From Straminergon stramineum (lineage: Eukaryota > Streptophyta > Bryopsida > Hypnales > Calliergonaceae): 64,000 nucleotides of DNA. The notes below the pieces were generated by a model that saw only the letters and a list, made by a program, of their open reading frames with translations, did not search any database and was not told the origin of the DNA. A program made the position numbers and the translations under genes. The stretch spans positions 16,001,001 to 16,065,000 of the forward strand of contig OY987272.1 in assembly GCA_963920665.1 (NCBI GenBank), written 5' to 3'. This document shows positions 12,160 through 25,800 of the stretch, in pieces (position 1 is the first letter of the stretch; every line of letters starts with the position of its first letter).

Positions 12160-13848
12160 TTAACCCCTCAATGCCCAAACTACGTTTTTTTGGCAACATA
12201 GTGATTTTGGGTAGCTCTCTATAAATGGAGTTTTTCTTTTTTTTCTTTGAAATTTTCACACAACATGTGCCCAAGGAGTAGCTTTAAGGCCCAACAATTT
12301 TCATAACTTTTGACTATATGGTTAAGAAATTATTGCATGATCTGGAATTTTCATTGATCTTCGGGCGGTGGGTGATTGCAAGAAACACTTGTCCTATTTT
12401 TTGTCCCCTTGCCCTTAAACATGTGGTTTTTTGGTCATAACTTTTGCATCGTAAGTCTATTTGTCTTGAAATTTGGAATGAAAGTACACATAAAAGTTTC
12501 ACACATTTTGTCTCTTTTTGTATTTAAAAAAAATTAATTTACTATTTTTAAAGTGCGCCCGATTGGGTGTCTACCTTGACCATTTTGGGTTTTTTTGAGC
12601 CAAAGTTGTACCCTAAAATGCGAACTAGAAGCCACAAATTGGAGAAGCTGGAGTTGTACTTGTGTTCCAATGAGAGACGAAGAGTTTTTTGCAAAAAAAA
12701 TTTTCATGAGGTGTCTACATGAGGCCAAAGTGACTGTTGTTCGCGCACATTTTTTGGGCAGGAAAAAAAAAATTTTGAAGAAATTTTTGGTGCAATGTGA
12801 GAGCAAGCTTGTCTACAAAAATGGCTTTTTTTCTGGGAATTTTTGAATTTTGTTTGAATTATTAAAAATGAAAAGGTCTATAGACCCCTATTCTACTATT
12901 TTCTGCTACTAGTGGCTTCTACAGTACTACATAGTAGTCTATAGTACTACATAGTACTATATAGTACTGAATCAATGGTTAAGATCTTCAAGCACCCATA
13001 ATTGATAGTTGAGATTCGTAGGTGCAGTTTGACATGCAAAATTGATAGTAGTTCGTAGTATTGCCAGTCCTGCGGCTAGAAATCAGGTTTTTGAGCCATA
13101 AACATGAAGTGTTTCTTGCAATCACTGTAGTCCAAAAATTTCTTAAAAAAACATTTTTTAAGAAAAATAAATTTGAAATTGGTTTTCTAGATTTATATGT
13201 ACATGGAAAGCTTTGAATCATTCCATTTTTATTCATGAGATGAAAGTTATGAGGAGTTTTAGTTTGCAAGTAGTTTCAAATTCTCTATTCTAAAATAGAC
13301 TTTGAAGTCCTTTATTTAACTCAATTTTCCATATTTTGGGAAAAAAATCATAGGATGTAGATTGTTTATTACAACATTATAACCATTGGGATTGGCATTT
13401 TTCAATTCTATAACAAAATTCTTCACAATTTAGTATTTTGAACCATTCTCTAGTTCGTCATACTTACTTTTTTTCCCTTATATATTGTAAAATTTCAAGT
13501 GAACTAAATTTTTTTAAGCATGTAGCCAACTTGCCTAAAGAATGAATCCAAAGAGTAACCACCATTTGGGAATTTTTTTCATACAAATGTGGCCTTATCA
13601 AGTTCAGCTACCCATTTTTTCACATGGCCCAAATAAGGATTTTTGCCAATTCAAATGCTAATATCTTACAATCTACATAGTGGAAATTTCTGAAATTTTT
13701 CCCACATCTTCTTATATCAATGTAGTACAAGATCTTACAATTACATGTGTCCAAAAATGTTTTTTTCCTAAAATTCAGTACTTTTACTAGAAATGACAGT
13801 TTTGAAGTGTTTTTGGTGAAAACATAGTTGAAAACATTTAGAGGTTAA
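12160..13848 (+). mobile_element. TTAA-site TIR element, nested inner copy
   Basis: The copy starts TTAACCCCTCAATG at 12,160 and ends TTTAGAGGTTAA at 13,848. It sits inside a second member of the same family in the opposite orientation. Its own body carries, near 13,306-13,330, the uninterrupted equivalent of the insertion site (GAAGTCCTTTATTTAACTC). The split site in the outer copy reads TTTTAC, then TTAA, then CTTAAT, so a single TTAA became two flanking TTAAs. It is longer (1.69 kb) than the 0.94-kb copy because of extra AT-rich sequence in the left half. No transposase is encoded. Confidence 0.75.
12908..12972. repeat. short TAGTACTACA-type tandem repeat
   Basis: A cluster of TAGTACTAC/TAGTACTATA units inside the nested TTAA element. 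It can fold back on itself because TAGTACTA is palindromic. It is part of the extra material that makes this copy longer than its relatives. Confidence 0.6.
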
Positions 13849-14244
13849 GTAAAAGACTTCAAAGTTTATTTTAGAGTAGCTAGAGATCCATAACTACCCA
13901 CAAACTAGAACTCCTCATGACTTTCATCTCATTGATCAAAATGGAATGATTCAAAGCTTTCCCTCTATATATAAATCTAGAAAATCAATTTCCAATTTTT
14001 ATTTCCAAGAAAATCATTTTTTTTTATTTGACCGGGTTGCTCGAGTTGAGAAACAAACAACAATTTGCATCATAAATTTTCACTTGTATACTCAAATGAA
14101 ATGAAATTTAGCACTCATGGAAGTTAATCCTCCTCTAGAGCTTCTAAAAATAATTTAGTCTAAAGAAGTCAAATCTCCGCTTACTTGTACCTACCCAAAA
14201 AAGTTATGTTGCGAAAAACACAAGGTCAGTCCTTTAGGGGTTAA

Positions 14245-15474
14245 CATTCATGATAATTTCAAAAAATTTCCAAAGCAATGTGAATTTCTTACAACTAATA
14301 GAAAACATATATATAATCACATCTCCCTAAAAATAAATACCAAAAAATCCCATTAATAGGTACTTGCTAAATGAAGTTTGAAAAAATAATTATAGGCTTG
14401 GTATTTAAGGGTTGAAAGTTTCTAAACTTTAGTTGAAAGTCTTGGCAACTACAAATTCATTGTATTAAACTTTGGAGGATATGAGTATTTTATCCTCACT
14501 TTTAGGATAAATGGAGCAGAACCAAATTCTAAGCAATTTCAAAGTCAAATTCCTATAGGTACTTAGCATTGTTTAGTTGTGCCCTCCAAGCAATAGAAAA
14601 CTTTGTCTTTTTCTATTTTCTAGAGTACCTAAATGCAAATCTTAACTAAAGATATCTCAAAATGTTAGTAGCTTGTTTGATTTTGTCTAAAGTGGGCCAA
14701 AACTCTGGTCCTCAAAAGATAAATTTAACCAAATGAAGATTTCAACTAATTGAAGTCCTAGAGCACTTGACGTCTTTTTCAAAATGTTAGAACTTGTCTA
14801 AAACAAACACTCCTACTAAAAACTATTAAGAGATGAAATATTGCGTCTAAACTAACCTATTAAACTTCATCCTTCAATATCATACTTGACCTAATAATCT
14901 ACATTCTAAATTTACTACAAAAAATATCTTAATAACTTTTTAAAATTACTATAAAAAACTTCCCTCAATAACTTCTAACTTCATCCTAGTAACTATGTTG
15001 ATGACTTCAAAAATTTCCACACTAATTATTTTGATAACTTTTAAAATTATCACAATAATTTTTTCTAGTAACTAACTTCAAAAATTTCCACCGTAACTTT
15101 TCCAATAACTTCAAAAATTACCACAATAATTTTTCTAGTAATTAACTTCTAAAATTATCCTAGCAAATATTTTATTCATCTTTCAATTTATTATAGTAAA
15201 TGAAAAAAACAAAACAATCCATCTTATCACTTTATCAACAATGATAGCATCTTTGGTGAAAAAGTCAATTGATCTTATCATTTTATCATCAATGATGTCA
15301 CAAGTTGTTTTATTCAACATTGCCTAAAATCCATTTGGAAAAATTATAAAACATCACATAAAATATAGATTTGAGGTTTCTTATAGTGAATGTCGTCTTT
15401 AAATAGATGAAGCATTTTGATAAGCTTCTCAAATAGTTGAAACTTCTTAAAAAGCTTTCTAAATAGAATAAGTC
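14245..15474. repeat. AT-rich DNA with degenerate ~35-60 bp repeats
   Basis: No gene is seen. Between about 14,930 and 15,165 a phrase of the type TAACTTCAAAAATTACCACAA recurs four or five times with drift, which looks like an old tandem array. The remainder is featureless. Confidence 0.45.
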
Positions 15475-15820
15475 TATTGAAGAGCTTCCTCTCTCATTCT
15501 CACCTTTTGCTAATCCAGTTAATGTATGCTATAAAAACATCAACAATTGCTTGCAAAACAACCCTCATTCAACTTTCAAATTTCAAATTTTCATCACTTT
15601 CTCGTAGTTTGACAATTTTCAACAATTTTGTTGGTTTTAGAAAGCTCTAACAATTTTTGACACTCTTAACAACTAAAAATAAGACATCAACAAGCTTTTT
15701 CACAAGATTCAACAAATGGTTGTAAGTTAAAGCTTGTCGTTAGGCAACAACAACAAAACAATGAGAACATATAGTTAGTACTAGCCAAGATTCAAATGCG
15801 GATTGTAAGACTAAGAACTT
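15475..15820 (+). repeat. dispersed repeat, copy 2
   Basis: Same orientation and nearly the full length of the repeat at 1-345. Similarity ends near ACTAAGAACTTTG in both copies. The two copies are about 15.5 kb apart and enclose the intact GDSL gene, so they are more likely independent insertions or a segmental duplication than the two LTRs of one element. Confidence 0.75.
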
Positions 15821-15839
15821 TGACATGATACGTGCCTAG

Positions 15840-16370
15840 CAAATCAAGGCTTTAGGGGGAATTCTCTAAATAGGATTTTTCACCTAAGGAGCTAGTATTA
15901 AATTACATTTAAAAAAAGATTAAACCTCCAAACCCAAACCCAACAACTAAATATTTGCAAGTGTATACTCTAAGGGGATACCCCTATATCAAGGTTTTCC
16001 AGACATGGAGTTGGTGCCAAATCACTCATTAAACTAAAAGTAAGTTCTAAGGTATCTAAATAATAGCCTCACCAAAATTCAACTAAAAACACCCTAAGAT
16101 TAGTACGTGACTCAAAAACAAAACAAAAACCACAAGTTTAGAGAACTAAATCACCTTTGCAAACAACATCCAAACCTACAACAACTGAGTGTTTGGAGGT
16201 TTATACTCTATGGGGATACCTCTGTATTGAGGTGTCCCACACAAGAAGCTCGTGCAAAATCACTTTTCAAACTAAAAGCAAGCTCTAAGGGTCCTAACTA
16301 ACAGCCTTGCCAAAATTTAGTTAGAACACCCAAAAATTTGTACAAATATCAATATAAAAAGAAAACCAAG
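15840..16370. repeat. tandem duplication, ~240-bp unit
   Basis: Two diverged units are visible, anchored by CAACAACTAAATATTTG at about 15,942 and CAACAACTGAGTGTTTG at about 16,182. Each is followed by TATACTCT-A/T-GGGGATACC and then by matching stretches ending in AAACTAAAAG-AAG-TCTAAGG. A partial third unit may precede them. No protein is encoded. Confidence 0.6.
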
Positions 16371-19300
16371 AAATTTCAGGGATTAAAGCTTCCAAAGCAC
16401 AAAATCACAAGCTAAAGCTTGAAGGGAACCCTACATCCTTCAAAAAATATCTCCTAAGATGAAAGGAAGGTGAGCTAATGCTCAATACACAAAAGAAAAT
16501 ACAAAATATGGCTTAATGGTTAAACACTTAGAATAACAAAGTTGTTAGGGAGTTGACAATACAAGAAAAGGGGTGGTTTGTAAAGGAAGGAGAAGCCTAT
16601 TATACTCTTGTCAAGGTTTTTCCTTCCTCACTTTAACCAATAGGTCTTTCTAGAATTAATGCTAATTATCATTAATTACTTGAAAAAAGTCAAATATATT
16701 ATTAAACCCTCTATAACCTTTGAAAAAATCTCCAAATGACAAATGGATTGTGCCATTGGCTTCAAAAGTCCAAAAGTGACCTAAGAGAGTTCCTTCCCCC
16801 CTACTCCCAAGTCATTTGGGCTTGAAGAAGCTAGCAAATTGTAAAATCCAAGTAAATGTAAAAATTCCAAATGGTGGACTTTGAATTTTCCAAAGGATTT
16901 GACTAGCTTAGGTTGTTTGGAAGTTTTGTGAAATTCATAAAAGAGTCTTCTTTGTGAGCGCCAATTTATTCACCTTTGGTAAATCGCGAGACAACTAGGT
17001 TATAGAGGTTTAACTAAGTGACTCCTACTTTTGGGTGTCTTAGTGCGGTCCATTGTGCCTTTCAAGCAATGGATCTTTTCTAAGTGCCTAAGTGTGCCCA
17101 AATGTACAAGAATCACCAAATCTAATTTCCAATGCAACCACACTAATGTTTAGCCAAATGGATGAGGCTTCTGTGATTTTTGGTGTAATCCACTTTAGGG
17201 AGGAAATAACCTCAAAACCTTCAAGAGAATTCTTTTCCCTTTCTAAAAATATAAAATTCAACCCTAACTGACTCTCCTAGCCAAAGTTATGGGTGAATGA
17301 AGTTTGACTGCTACTTGATTCATCAAACTTCATCCACAATTTAAGTCTAGTTTCCTAATTCAAAATAACTCAAAATTGCATAGAGTTGTTTAAGAGTCTG
17401 GATTCTACGTAAATCTGGAGTTTGATCTTAATTAGAAACTTTTATGAATTTTTCATGCAACCCTATGCTAAACTTCATCTTTCTTTATCTTCTTGGAATT
17501 TTGGGGTTTTCCCTAGTGTGAGGGGGTTCTGTGAGCTCTACCTAACTTCCCTTACAAGCCTATGGTCCTACCTTCCTCACTCAACTTCAACATTCTAAGT
17601 TTGTTATTGGTCTTCCTTAGTATTCGGATTCGGATTAACTTCCGTCTATTTATTATTTTTTTATAAATTTATATTTTCTTCTTGTAGATTCTAACTCTAA
17701 CTTTTTATATTGGTAAGACACTTTCTAATCTGACATTCTTACTAAAAGTTCTTGATGGATGAAGTTGGATTGATAGTAGGAACTAAAAATCTCATCCGCT
17801 AATTTCTTCTAATTTACAATTCGGAATTGAATCTTTCTTTTGCTTATGGACTCTAATTAATGTCCTCTTCCTAATTCTATCATATTGTTCCAAAATTTTA
17901 CGTCAACCTATTTATCATCCAATTTAAGTCCTAACCTTCATCGAGCAATAATTTCATTTTTTTCTTTGATTTGGGCATGTAAACCGCCATATTGGTTCAC
18001 TATTTAAAAATCCAAAAATCCAAATATTAGGCATGAATTTACAAATCCGGAAGTGTTAGTACTCCGGATTAAGCCACAACCATCAATTAAGGAGTTTTCT
18101 ACTAGATAGCAATGGAAACTTCAAGAGGTTAGGGCGAGATGCTAGAAAATGCAATTATGAGAAAATTAGGGGAAATTCTAGGGGAAAAAAAAGGGAGTTA
18201 AAACTAAAAAGAGGTTAAGCAAGATTTGGTATAGTAACCAAATTAGGCTAATGGTAAAATGATGATAAAATGAAAAATGAAAATGAAAACAAAAGACTAG
18301 AAGTAGGAAATGAAATTAAAAGTAAATTAAAAAATCAAAATAATAAAAAACACAAAAGAAGTGAGTAAACTTAAAACTACTACTAATACACTAAAATAGT
18401 GCTAGAAACATTAAAATAGGATTTTCCAGTAAGTTAGAGGGTCTTACAGTAATTTAGGGGGTGGAACACTAAAATAGCGCAATTTACACTAAACTAGAGG
18501 ATTTACAGTATTGTATTGCGATTTGCACTAATTTGGCGCATTTTGCACCAAATTAGCACATTTACAGTGAATTAATGTAGGATGAAAGTAGTTAGGTGAA
18601 ATTAATCCTCTAGGAAGTTGGACATAGGCAAAATTAGGGTTTGGAGCCCTCTCTCTCTCAACTTTTGTGTGAATTTTTGGTGTGTTTGTGTTTTGAGAAG
18701 AAGGTTGTGATTTGTGGGCATTTGAAGCATGAATTGCAAAAGAGTAGGATAGGGGAAGATTAGGAAAAATTTGTCAAGTAAGATTCACCATTTTTATGAA
18801 AGAAAATGGATGAAAAATGAAGGGGTTTGAGGTCAGATGGGAAAGTGCTTGGGAAGAGGGGAAAAATGTGAGTTGAGATTAGAGCGTCAACTTCGATGGC
18901 TGATTGCAGGACCATGGAGAATTAAATGAAGCTGAAATTTCGAAGGATGGAGCACCTTGAAGTTGGCTTTCCGAAAAGCTATGGCTCGCCCAATTTGGAG
19001 GGAAAACGTGACGGTGGTGGACAATTTTGTGCGAGGTGTTTGTCTGCCGCAACAATGGAGGACTACCAACTTTGGCGGGCAACAACCAGAGAACGACTGG
19101 GCGGAATTAGTTGAAAATTAGAGGGGTAATACACCTTAAATCTGGCTTTCCAGAAAGTCTAAGATTGATCCATTTGGAGCAAGGGCAAAAAAATGGCATC
19201 TGTTTTTGTGGAAGAGGGTTTGATGCCCCTTGGAGGAAGCTAAATTTGAGGGTTTTTTGTGTAATCCTTACAATTATAATTGAATCATTGCAATTTTCAT

Positions 19301-20000
19301 TGCACTTTGCTAAAAAAAATTGTTGTAAGTGTAATGTTTGTTGAGTTAAAATGGTTGGTGTGATTGCAACTACATAAATGTGAATCTCAATTTTTAGGGT
19401 TTGGGTGAGATGTGAATTTCTGTGATTAGTACTTAGAATCACATTTAGGTCATTTTGAGCCCCAAATGGTACATTTGAGATAGACTTTGGCATACAAAGT
19501 TACTATAATCTATTTGAGTGCTTAATTGGATGATAGTGGGTTGTTAGGAGGTATATTTGGTAATTTGAGATGGGTTGCCTTCTTCTTACATAGAGTTACT
19601 TAGGTCAAAATTCACCAAAAATTTCATTGTTGGAGTCCATTGCTTGGAGACAATTTAGGTAGAGGTCCCATACACTCCCCGCCGGTCAACTCTAGGGGTT
19701 TCTTCACCTTGCGGTGGAAAAGCCTCAAAGGGCGTGCCTTAAGTTTTTGGAGAGCTAAGAGCCTCTTCTCTAGAATACCAAATTCCAAAATGACCTGACC
19801 TCTAGTTTTAAAAGCCTAAATTGGAGTTAGGTCTTGGCTGAGGTTAGTAGTTGCTTATTAGGTGGGTTGAAAAGGTTAAGAAGGAGGTTGTTTCATACCT
19901 CGGAGCTCATGTCATTGATCGTGCCTTTTGGAAGTCCTTCCTCTTCCGCCATAAACTCCCGTGATATGATATAATGGATTCATTTGCCAATTCAATAGTA
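16371..20000. other. intergenic repeat-derived DNA, no gene called
   Basis: No exon can be supported. Between 18,380 and 18,575 a degenerate ~30-35 bp phrase (ACTAAAATAGTGC, ACTAAACTAGAGG, ACTAATTTGGCGCA, ACCAAATTAGCACA) repeats several times. The sequence near 18,880-19,130 is slightly richer in GC but has only short overlapping frames on both strands with no recognisable motif. Confidence 0.45.
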
Positions 20001-20019
20001 GAGTGGATTAATACAATGA

Positions 20020-20870
20020 TTGGTCTATTTCTTTGGTCCCTTTTTTCTTCCCTCTTGTTTCTTTTTCTTTCTACCCTATTCCTTTTATGTCCTAAGGTGG
20101 CCCAACTACCTTTATTTCCTACTTATGAGACTGATTAAGGATGTGTCATTTTGTCTTACAAGGTTGAACTACCTCCAACGTCTTATGTTTAGCCTCATGA
20201 TAATCACCAAAGTTTCATCTATTGGTCCCAACTAGGTGGGAGGATTCCCCTTCTATCTCATCTCTCTCACTTTCCTAACCCCAAGTAGTCTCCTCCCTTT
20301 TCTCAACTCTCCATTCTTCCTACTATGGTGTTAGTCTTCACACGATAGATGTTGTCCCTCTTTTCCGCTTTTTTAGGTTGATGGGGACAAGGAATTTGCT
20401 TCCCCGCCCCAATGTTCGTCTTAGGGCAAAGATAAAGTCTTATTATAATTTTCCCTTCTTCTTTTGTATATTTTATTTTCCACCTTGAATCCCTCGGCTT
20501 CCCCTTTCCCTTGTGAAAAATGAGCCCCCTTCCTCCCGAACTATTGATCCCCCCTTTCCTCTCACTTGTTGGTCTTCCCCTTCTTTAAAATTGTTGGTCC
20601 CTCTCTCTCCCCTAGACTAGTTAAAACCCATACTTACTAAATCTTTCCCCGCCTTGAACTTATTAAACCTAGCCTCTAGCCTTATTTATTGAACCCTCGC
20701 CAATACTCGGCTTACTGAATCCTCCCTTGATCTGGCTTACTAAACCTTGTCCTTAGCTTGGACTTATTGGATCTCTTCCTTGATACCCGGATACACCCGG
20801 CTTTGGAGGTACTTGTGGGGTGTTGGTCTCTTGTTTTGACATTTTTTTCTTCCTATCTATAGCTAATTGG
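20020..20870. repeat. pyrimidine-rich tract
   Basis: The plus strand is strongly enriched in C and T for about 800 bp (runs such as CCCTTTTTTCTTCCCTCTTG). It is flanked on the right by a purine tract near 20,885-20,925. The frames are low-complexity and not credible genes. Confidence 0.5.
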
Positions 20871-21219
20871 TTATATTTTTTACACTAAGAAAAAAGAAAA
20901 AGGGAGGGAGGGAAGAAGAATATACCAATGTGTTAGTGGGTTGTATGGCTATGTGTGAGCAACATTGTCACATTGTAAATGTGAGCACTATATAAAAAAT
21001 GTATATTTATATGTTTTTTGGATGGATTTGATTTCAATAATGTAGTGAGAAAAATGACGTTACCTAAAGTAGCTTCAAAATGATGCCTTTTTCTTGACAA
21101 ATAAACTATTAAGAGGAGGGATCATTTAAGAGCTTCATCAAGTTGATATAGTTTTTTGTTTTAGATTTTAGATTTTAGATTTTAATATATCGAATTAGAA
21201 GGTTTTTTCTAAGTCTTAA

Positions 21220-22840
21220 GATGAAGAACTTCAATTGGGATTTGAATTTGAATTTTCTTTGTCACAACTGCCATATCAATCTCTTCTATTGTTAAGTCTT
21301 GTACCACCACATGAGCGTACACATAAAGAAGCTGGGCCTTTTTGACTGCCAAAGCAACTTTGATTATAGCAACAATAGCATGATAACCTTTAGTGTAATG
21401 CTCGAGCATTGGTGATTTTGTTGCAAGTTGGATGTGTTGAGATCAAGAGTAGAGAAGTGATATTCGAAGGGTGTTTTAAAGGTCTTAATGTTAACCAATA
21501 TTATTGTATGGCTAAGCTTATGAAAAGAAATCATGATCACCAATATTGATTAGAAGGACCAATCAATCCTTTAATTAAGGCAAACCATGCAAAATATATT
21601 GCAACTACCATCAAACGCATCCTCAAGCTCTAAAAGATGAAGTGATATTCCGATTGAAACTCTATTTTTTATCTGTAATAGACATATATTAAATCTTAGT
21701 TCCTTTATTTTGTATATAGAAGTAATTTCAAATTTTATTTTGTATATGTAAAGGTATTAAAGGGAAATATACAAATAGTTTGTCTTCTAGTAATTTTGAG
21801 ATGATTTATCTTCTAGCTAAAGATGTAGAATGAATTTAATGGTCAAAATAGATGACCAATGAATAATAGGGGAGCCACATGATCAAAGTATGAGCTAAAG
21901 TCCATTTAACTTGTACGGTTAAGATAAAAGATTAGGTGGAAGATAAATGGGGCACTATTCATCGTATCTTTCATTGTGTTTGTAAAGCGTGAATGTTTAA
22001 GGAGCCATAGTGTGTTAACTTTTATAAATTGAAAATTGAAAGAATGTTGTATTATAGTGTTGTATTTGTAAAATGATCTTACTTGTTTAAATTGAAATTG
22101 ACATTCAAAAGTTGTACTACTTTAAGTGAAAGAAGGTTTATTCCCTTCCACATAGAAAGACAAAGACTTTGACCGATCATAGAAGATAGACAAGTCTTTT
22201 ATTTGCAATAAAAATTTGAGAGAATAAAGAAGATTTTTTTATATTTTCATGAAACTATCATTCATTCTATTTGGAGTTCATATGAATGAGTTGTGAGTGT
22301 CGAAGTGAATAGGGGTTGGTTGCCTTCAATTTTAAAGGCCGAAATTTTGGGCACCCATAGAAATTGGACAAAATATGAAATTGATTTGAAATTTGGAGGA
22401 GTAGAAAATTGTATTAGTTTTCCAAAAAGATATCATTTATATCATTTGGACTTGTGAAACTTTGGTAGCATCAAATCAAAGTTCGGTTGAGGAGTTGGAG
22501 TTGGAAGAAGACTTGTATGTTGTGGCTTGTGGCTTTCAATTTTTTTGTAAACTTTATTGTTATAGGCGGCATGGATTAAACCATTGCTTCACCTCTTTTA
22601 ATGTTGTGGTAATGAAGTGAGATTGATGACCTACATGGTCAAAACTTGCTTTGTTCTTATGGTGAAATATGATTGTTAATCACCATGAATTTGAAATTTA
22701 GGAGCCAATCTTTTAGACGATTCAGTTTATGGTTTGGTTGTCTCGTTTTACTCGTCCAAAGGTTGTGGCTTCTTATCACATACTTTAACCATTAAACTTG
22801 TTTAGAGCCCATTTTATGATAGGTCAATGAGAAGTAGTTC
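21220..22840 (+). repeat. unclassified repeat family, decayed copy
   Basis: This copy aligns by eye with 46,070-48,110 in the same orientation. A broken reading frame (phrases FSLSQLPYQ, then LEGPINPL and TTIKRILK) corresponds to the better preserved frame of the other copy. A non-coding tail follows with shared phrases around GGCGGCATGGATTA/GTGAGATTGATGACCTACAT. Stops interrupt the coding part repeatedly. The family is mobile by inference from its two sites, but its class is unknown. Confidence 0.55.
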
Positions 22841-25800
22841 CATGACAATTTAGAAGATTCGACGAACAAGTTTCAAAATTTTATACGAACGTATCTATTT
22901 GTGTTCATCAATCATTGTAGTCATAGCCAAGATCTCCATGATTTCCCAAGGCAAATCTCTCTCTGCTCAACACCGTTGGTGGTCTCCTTTCCTTCCACCA
23001 ACTAAGTTTTAAGCTTAACTTAAACTTCTACCATTACAAAAAATATGAGGCCTCAACAAGGCTATTAAGGGAGCCAGAAATTTAATTTCAACCTTAATCA
23101 TTATCTTGTGTTCCTATCTTCTATAGTTCCTACTGAATTTGAATGGACGACCAAGATTTGCTCAACCTTGGAAGATTGAATCATGCTGGCCATGATGTCA
23201 CATGCAATGATTACTTGAAACAGACTTGCTGATAGTTTTTTCATAGGTTTATTGGCTTGGTGGCATCTCATTGGTGTCACGTTGGCATTCATTTTTTGCG
23301 CCTAATTGAGTTTTGCGCCGTCGCACAGTTCATGCTTGTCTTGCACAATTTCAAGCATTGACATGTTTTTTCTTTACAAGTCGTTGTTGCTTGTTCCCCT
23401 CTTCATGTAGCCTCCTATTAAGGACCTTGTATGAGGGTGTTCTTGCATTGTCAATAATGTTTCAATCAATCGTCATATCAATACTTCAGCTTCTTATCAA
23501 TGTTGTGTGTTACTGTTGATCTTGTGATTAATAAAGAATGAACCAGCTAGTTGCAACAAAATGACTTACACACGAATGTAAGAAACAAGGTCCTTGTGAA
23601 TCAATTGAGTTGTTCACATACTCTAGAAATTTTTGGTGCTTAGGATCAGAAATAGTTGTACCTCCGTGAGTGGAACTGGAGTGGTATTTTGTTGTTTGCC
23701 GTTTGTTTGTTTTGTCTGCTCAACTTGCACTATCATGTGAAGAACTATTAGTCTCGAATTTGTTAGTACTACTACAGTAATTCATCAGAACCTATAGCAA
23801 AAATTAATGTGTATATCCTATATGTTACTTTTACCTTGATAAGGATAAGTTGGCAATCAATCAATCTTTCATGACTTGTCAATTATGTAAATTTTAACTT
23901 GTCACAAGAAAGGGAGTTATGTCCTTTATTATGAACTTGTAAGTACTACTGTAGTAATTAATCGAAACCTATGCCAAAAATGTGAAATACGTATATAATA
24001 CATACCTTTGAGAATCAACTATTTTGAAATGGTTTTTTAATGAGATGAGGTTGAATTCACATAGAGCTTGTGAAATGATCCAACTATTTTCTGACGTTGA
24101 AAATTTATTTAAGTTTTGTTGGTAATTCTAAATTGAGTGCATGCTTTTAATGTTTTTTGTATTATAAGAATCTATCACTATTACTCTAACAGTTTCTCGT
24201 CACAGATTATGTTAATGTGCTACTCAATTTTGTTGCTCGATCAATCTCCTGGAAATTAGATTAGGTGTATTGTAGGCACATTGAGGATTTTTTATTTCTT
24301 GGGTTGACTTCTTACTCTGTTAGGATGGGATTTATAGTCATAGCTCTTGGTTGACAATTGGAAGGTTTTATATCTAAACAAAAACATTTTCTCTGAACCA
24401 TTGGCCATAATCAAGTAACATAAATATTCTAGAACTTAAAGGCTTTAAAATTGTGTCATAATGAGGGCATGTTTTTATGATTGAAATGCTAATTATAGGC
24501 ATTCTCTTTCTTTGTGTAGGGGATTAGTGGAATATGGATACTGCAAGAGAATGAGTCAATTGGACTAAACTACCAGCCTTGGGTGTTGGTGTTCAATCTC
24601 TGTAACATTGTGGTTGGTGCCAGGGTGCTATCATTCCCTTTTGTTATCTTTTGCATTCAGGTTCACTTTCTTAAAAACGATGTGTTTCATGTGAATAGTA
24701 AGTGCAATTGCCTATTTGTATGGTCCACATTCGTCTTATATCCATATGCTCTCTCTTCCACCTACTTTGGTATTGTTATAGGTGAAACAAGGGATTGGAC
24801 TTTCACTTTTCTGCATGCTCTATGACTCCTGTCTAATCCACATTCTTAATTTGATACGACAATCAGAAGCTAAGGAAATTTGAGAAAGCCGTGGCACCCT
24901 TGCTAATAGAAGCCTGCAATGAGCTCACTTCTTTACTTAAGGTATTTTCATGAATGATATCAATGAAAACAATTAGATTTGTGATGTATATAGACCATTT
25001 GTAGAAATTGATTATCGACTTTACTTCTAATATGTCAGTCTTTGATAAATTGGATCCAGATCTGTATAAATGAAAAGCTTGTTCAGAGTATCATATGTCA
25101 AATTAGGTTATCTTTTTTGCCAATGAATTTAGAGCTTTTCTTTTTATGTGTTAATAATGAATATTTATTGTTCATTTTGGTGGTGGTGCTCAAGTAGTGT
25201 CACTTGAGCAACGCTGTTCCCTAGCACAAGGCACATATACACCGTTACAAATGTTTATTTTAAACCATTAGGAAATATTAAAAAATCTGACTTATTTTTA
25301 GAGTCCATCCAATGCATAGACATTTTAAGACATGTGTAAGGTGTTTAGATCCCTATCATAGAATCAACAAGGAAAATTAATTTAATTCTTTTAATTTGTT
25401 TGGATGATTTTCTCTTTTTTAGAGGTTTGAAATATTTTTGAACACCTGAATTAGTGACTACAACTCGAATCCATCATATTTTTGCTAAGAGATCCCAAGA
25501 GTTAACACGATATATGATCAATAGGTCTACAACACTTCAAGGGTACATGATCTTCAAGAGTTGTGGAAGGCCTTTACTTTGAAAGAGAATCCTTTTGAGA
25601 TTTCACCCTTCAAACCAAATTGAACATCCAAACTTCAGACGGTTGACTTAATCAATTTCACAAGTTCGTGTTCTGTGTTGCAACAATGGTAATCCAAGTC
25701 GATTTTACACATTGCTATTCATTGCAATTCACTATTCTTAAGTTGTCAAAACATACTAAATGCAACATCGACTGTTGAGGTCGACTTGGTACACATTATG

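Larger units (their letters stand above)
11625..14244 (-). mobile_element. TTAA-site TIR element, outer copy (split by a nested copy)
   Basis: On the minus strand the element begins TTAACCCCTAAAGG (complement of 14,231-14,244) and ends at a decayed terminus near 11,625 (GTAACCCTTAAA on the plus strand). Without the inserted copy at 12,160-13,848 it is about 0.93 kb, matching the solitary copy at 55,120-56,057 almost exactly. The two halves align to that copy in order: 14,244 down to 13,849, then 12,159 down to 11,625. There is no transposase frame. TTAA targets and CCC-type ends are diagnostic of piggyBac-like elements in animals; class assignment here rests on that analogy. Confidence 0.75.

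Noticed and set aside
24583..24825. 80-codon frame with hydrophobic stretches
   Set aside because: No recognisable domain, AT-rich composition giving Phe/Leu/Val-rich translation, and no supporting splice pattern.
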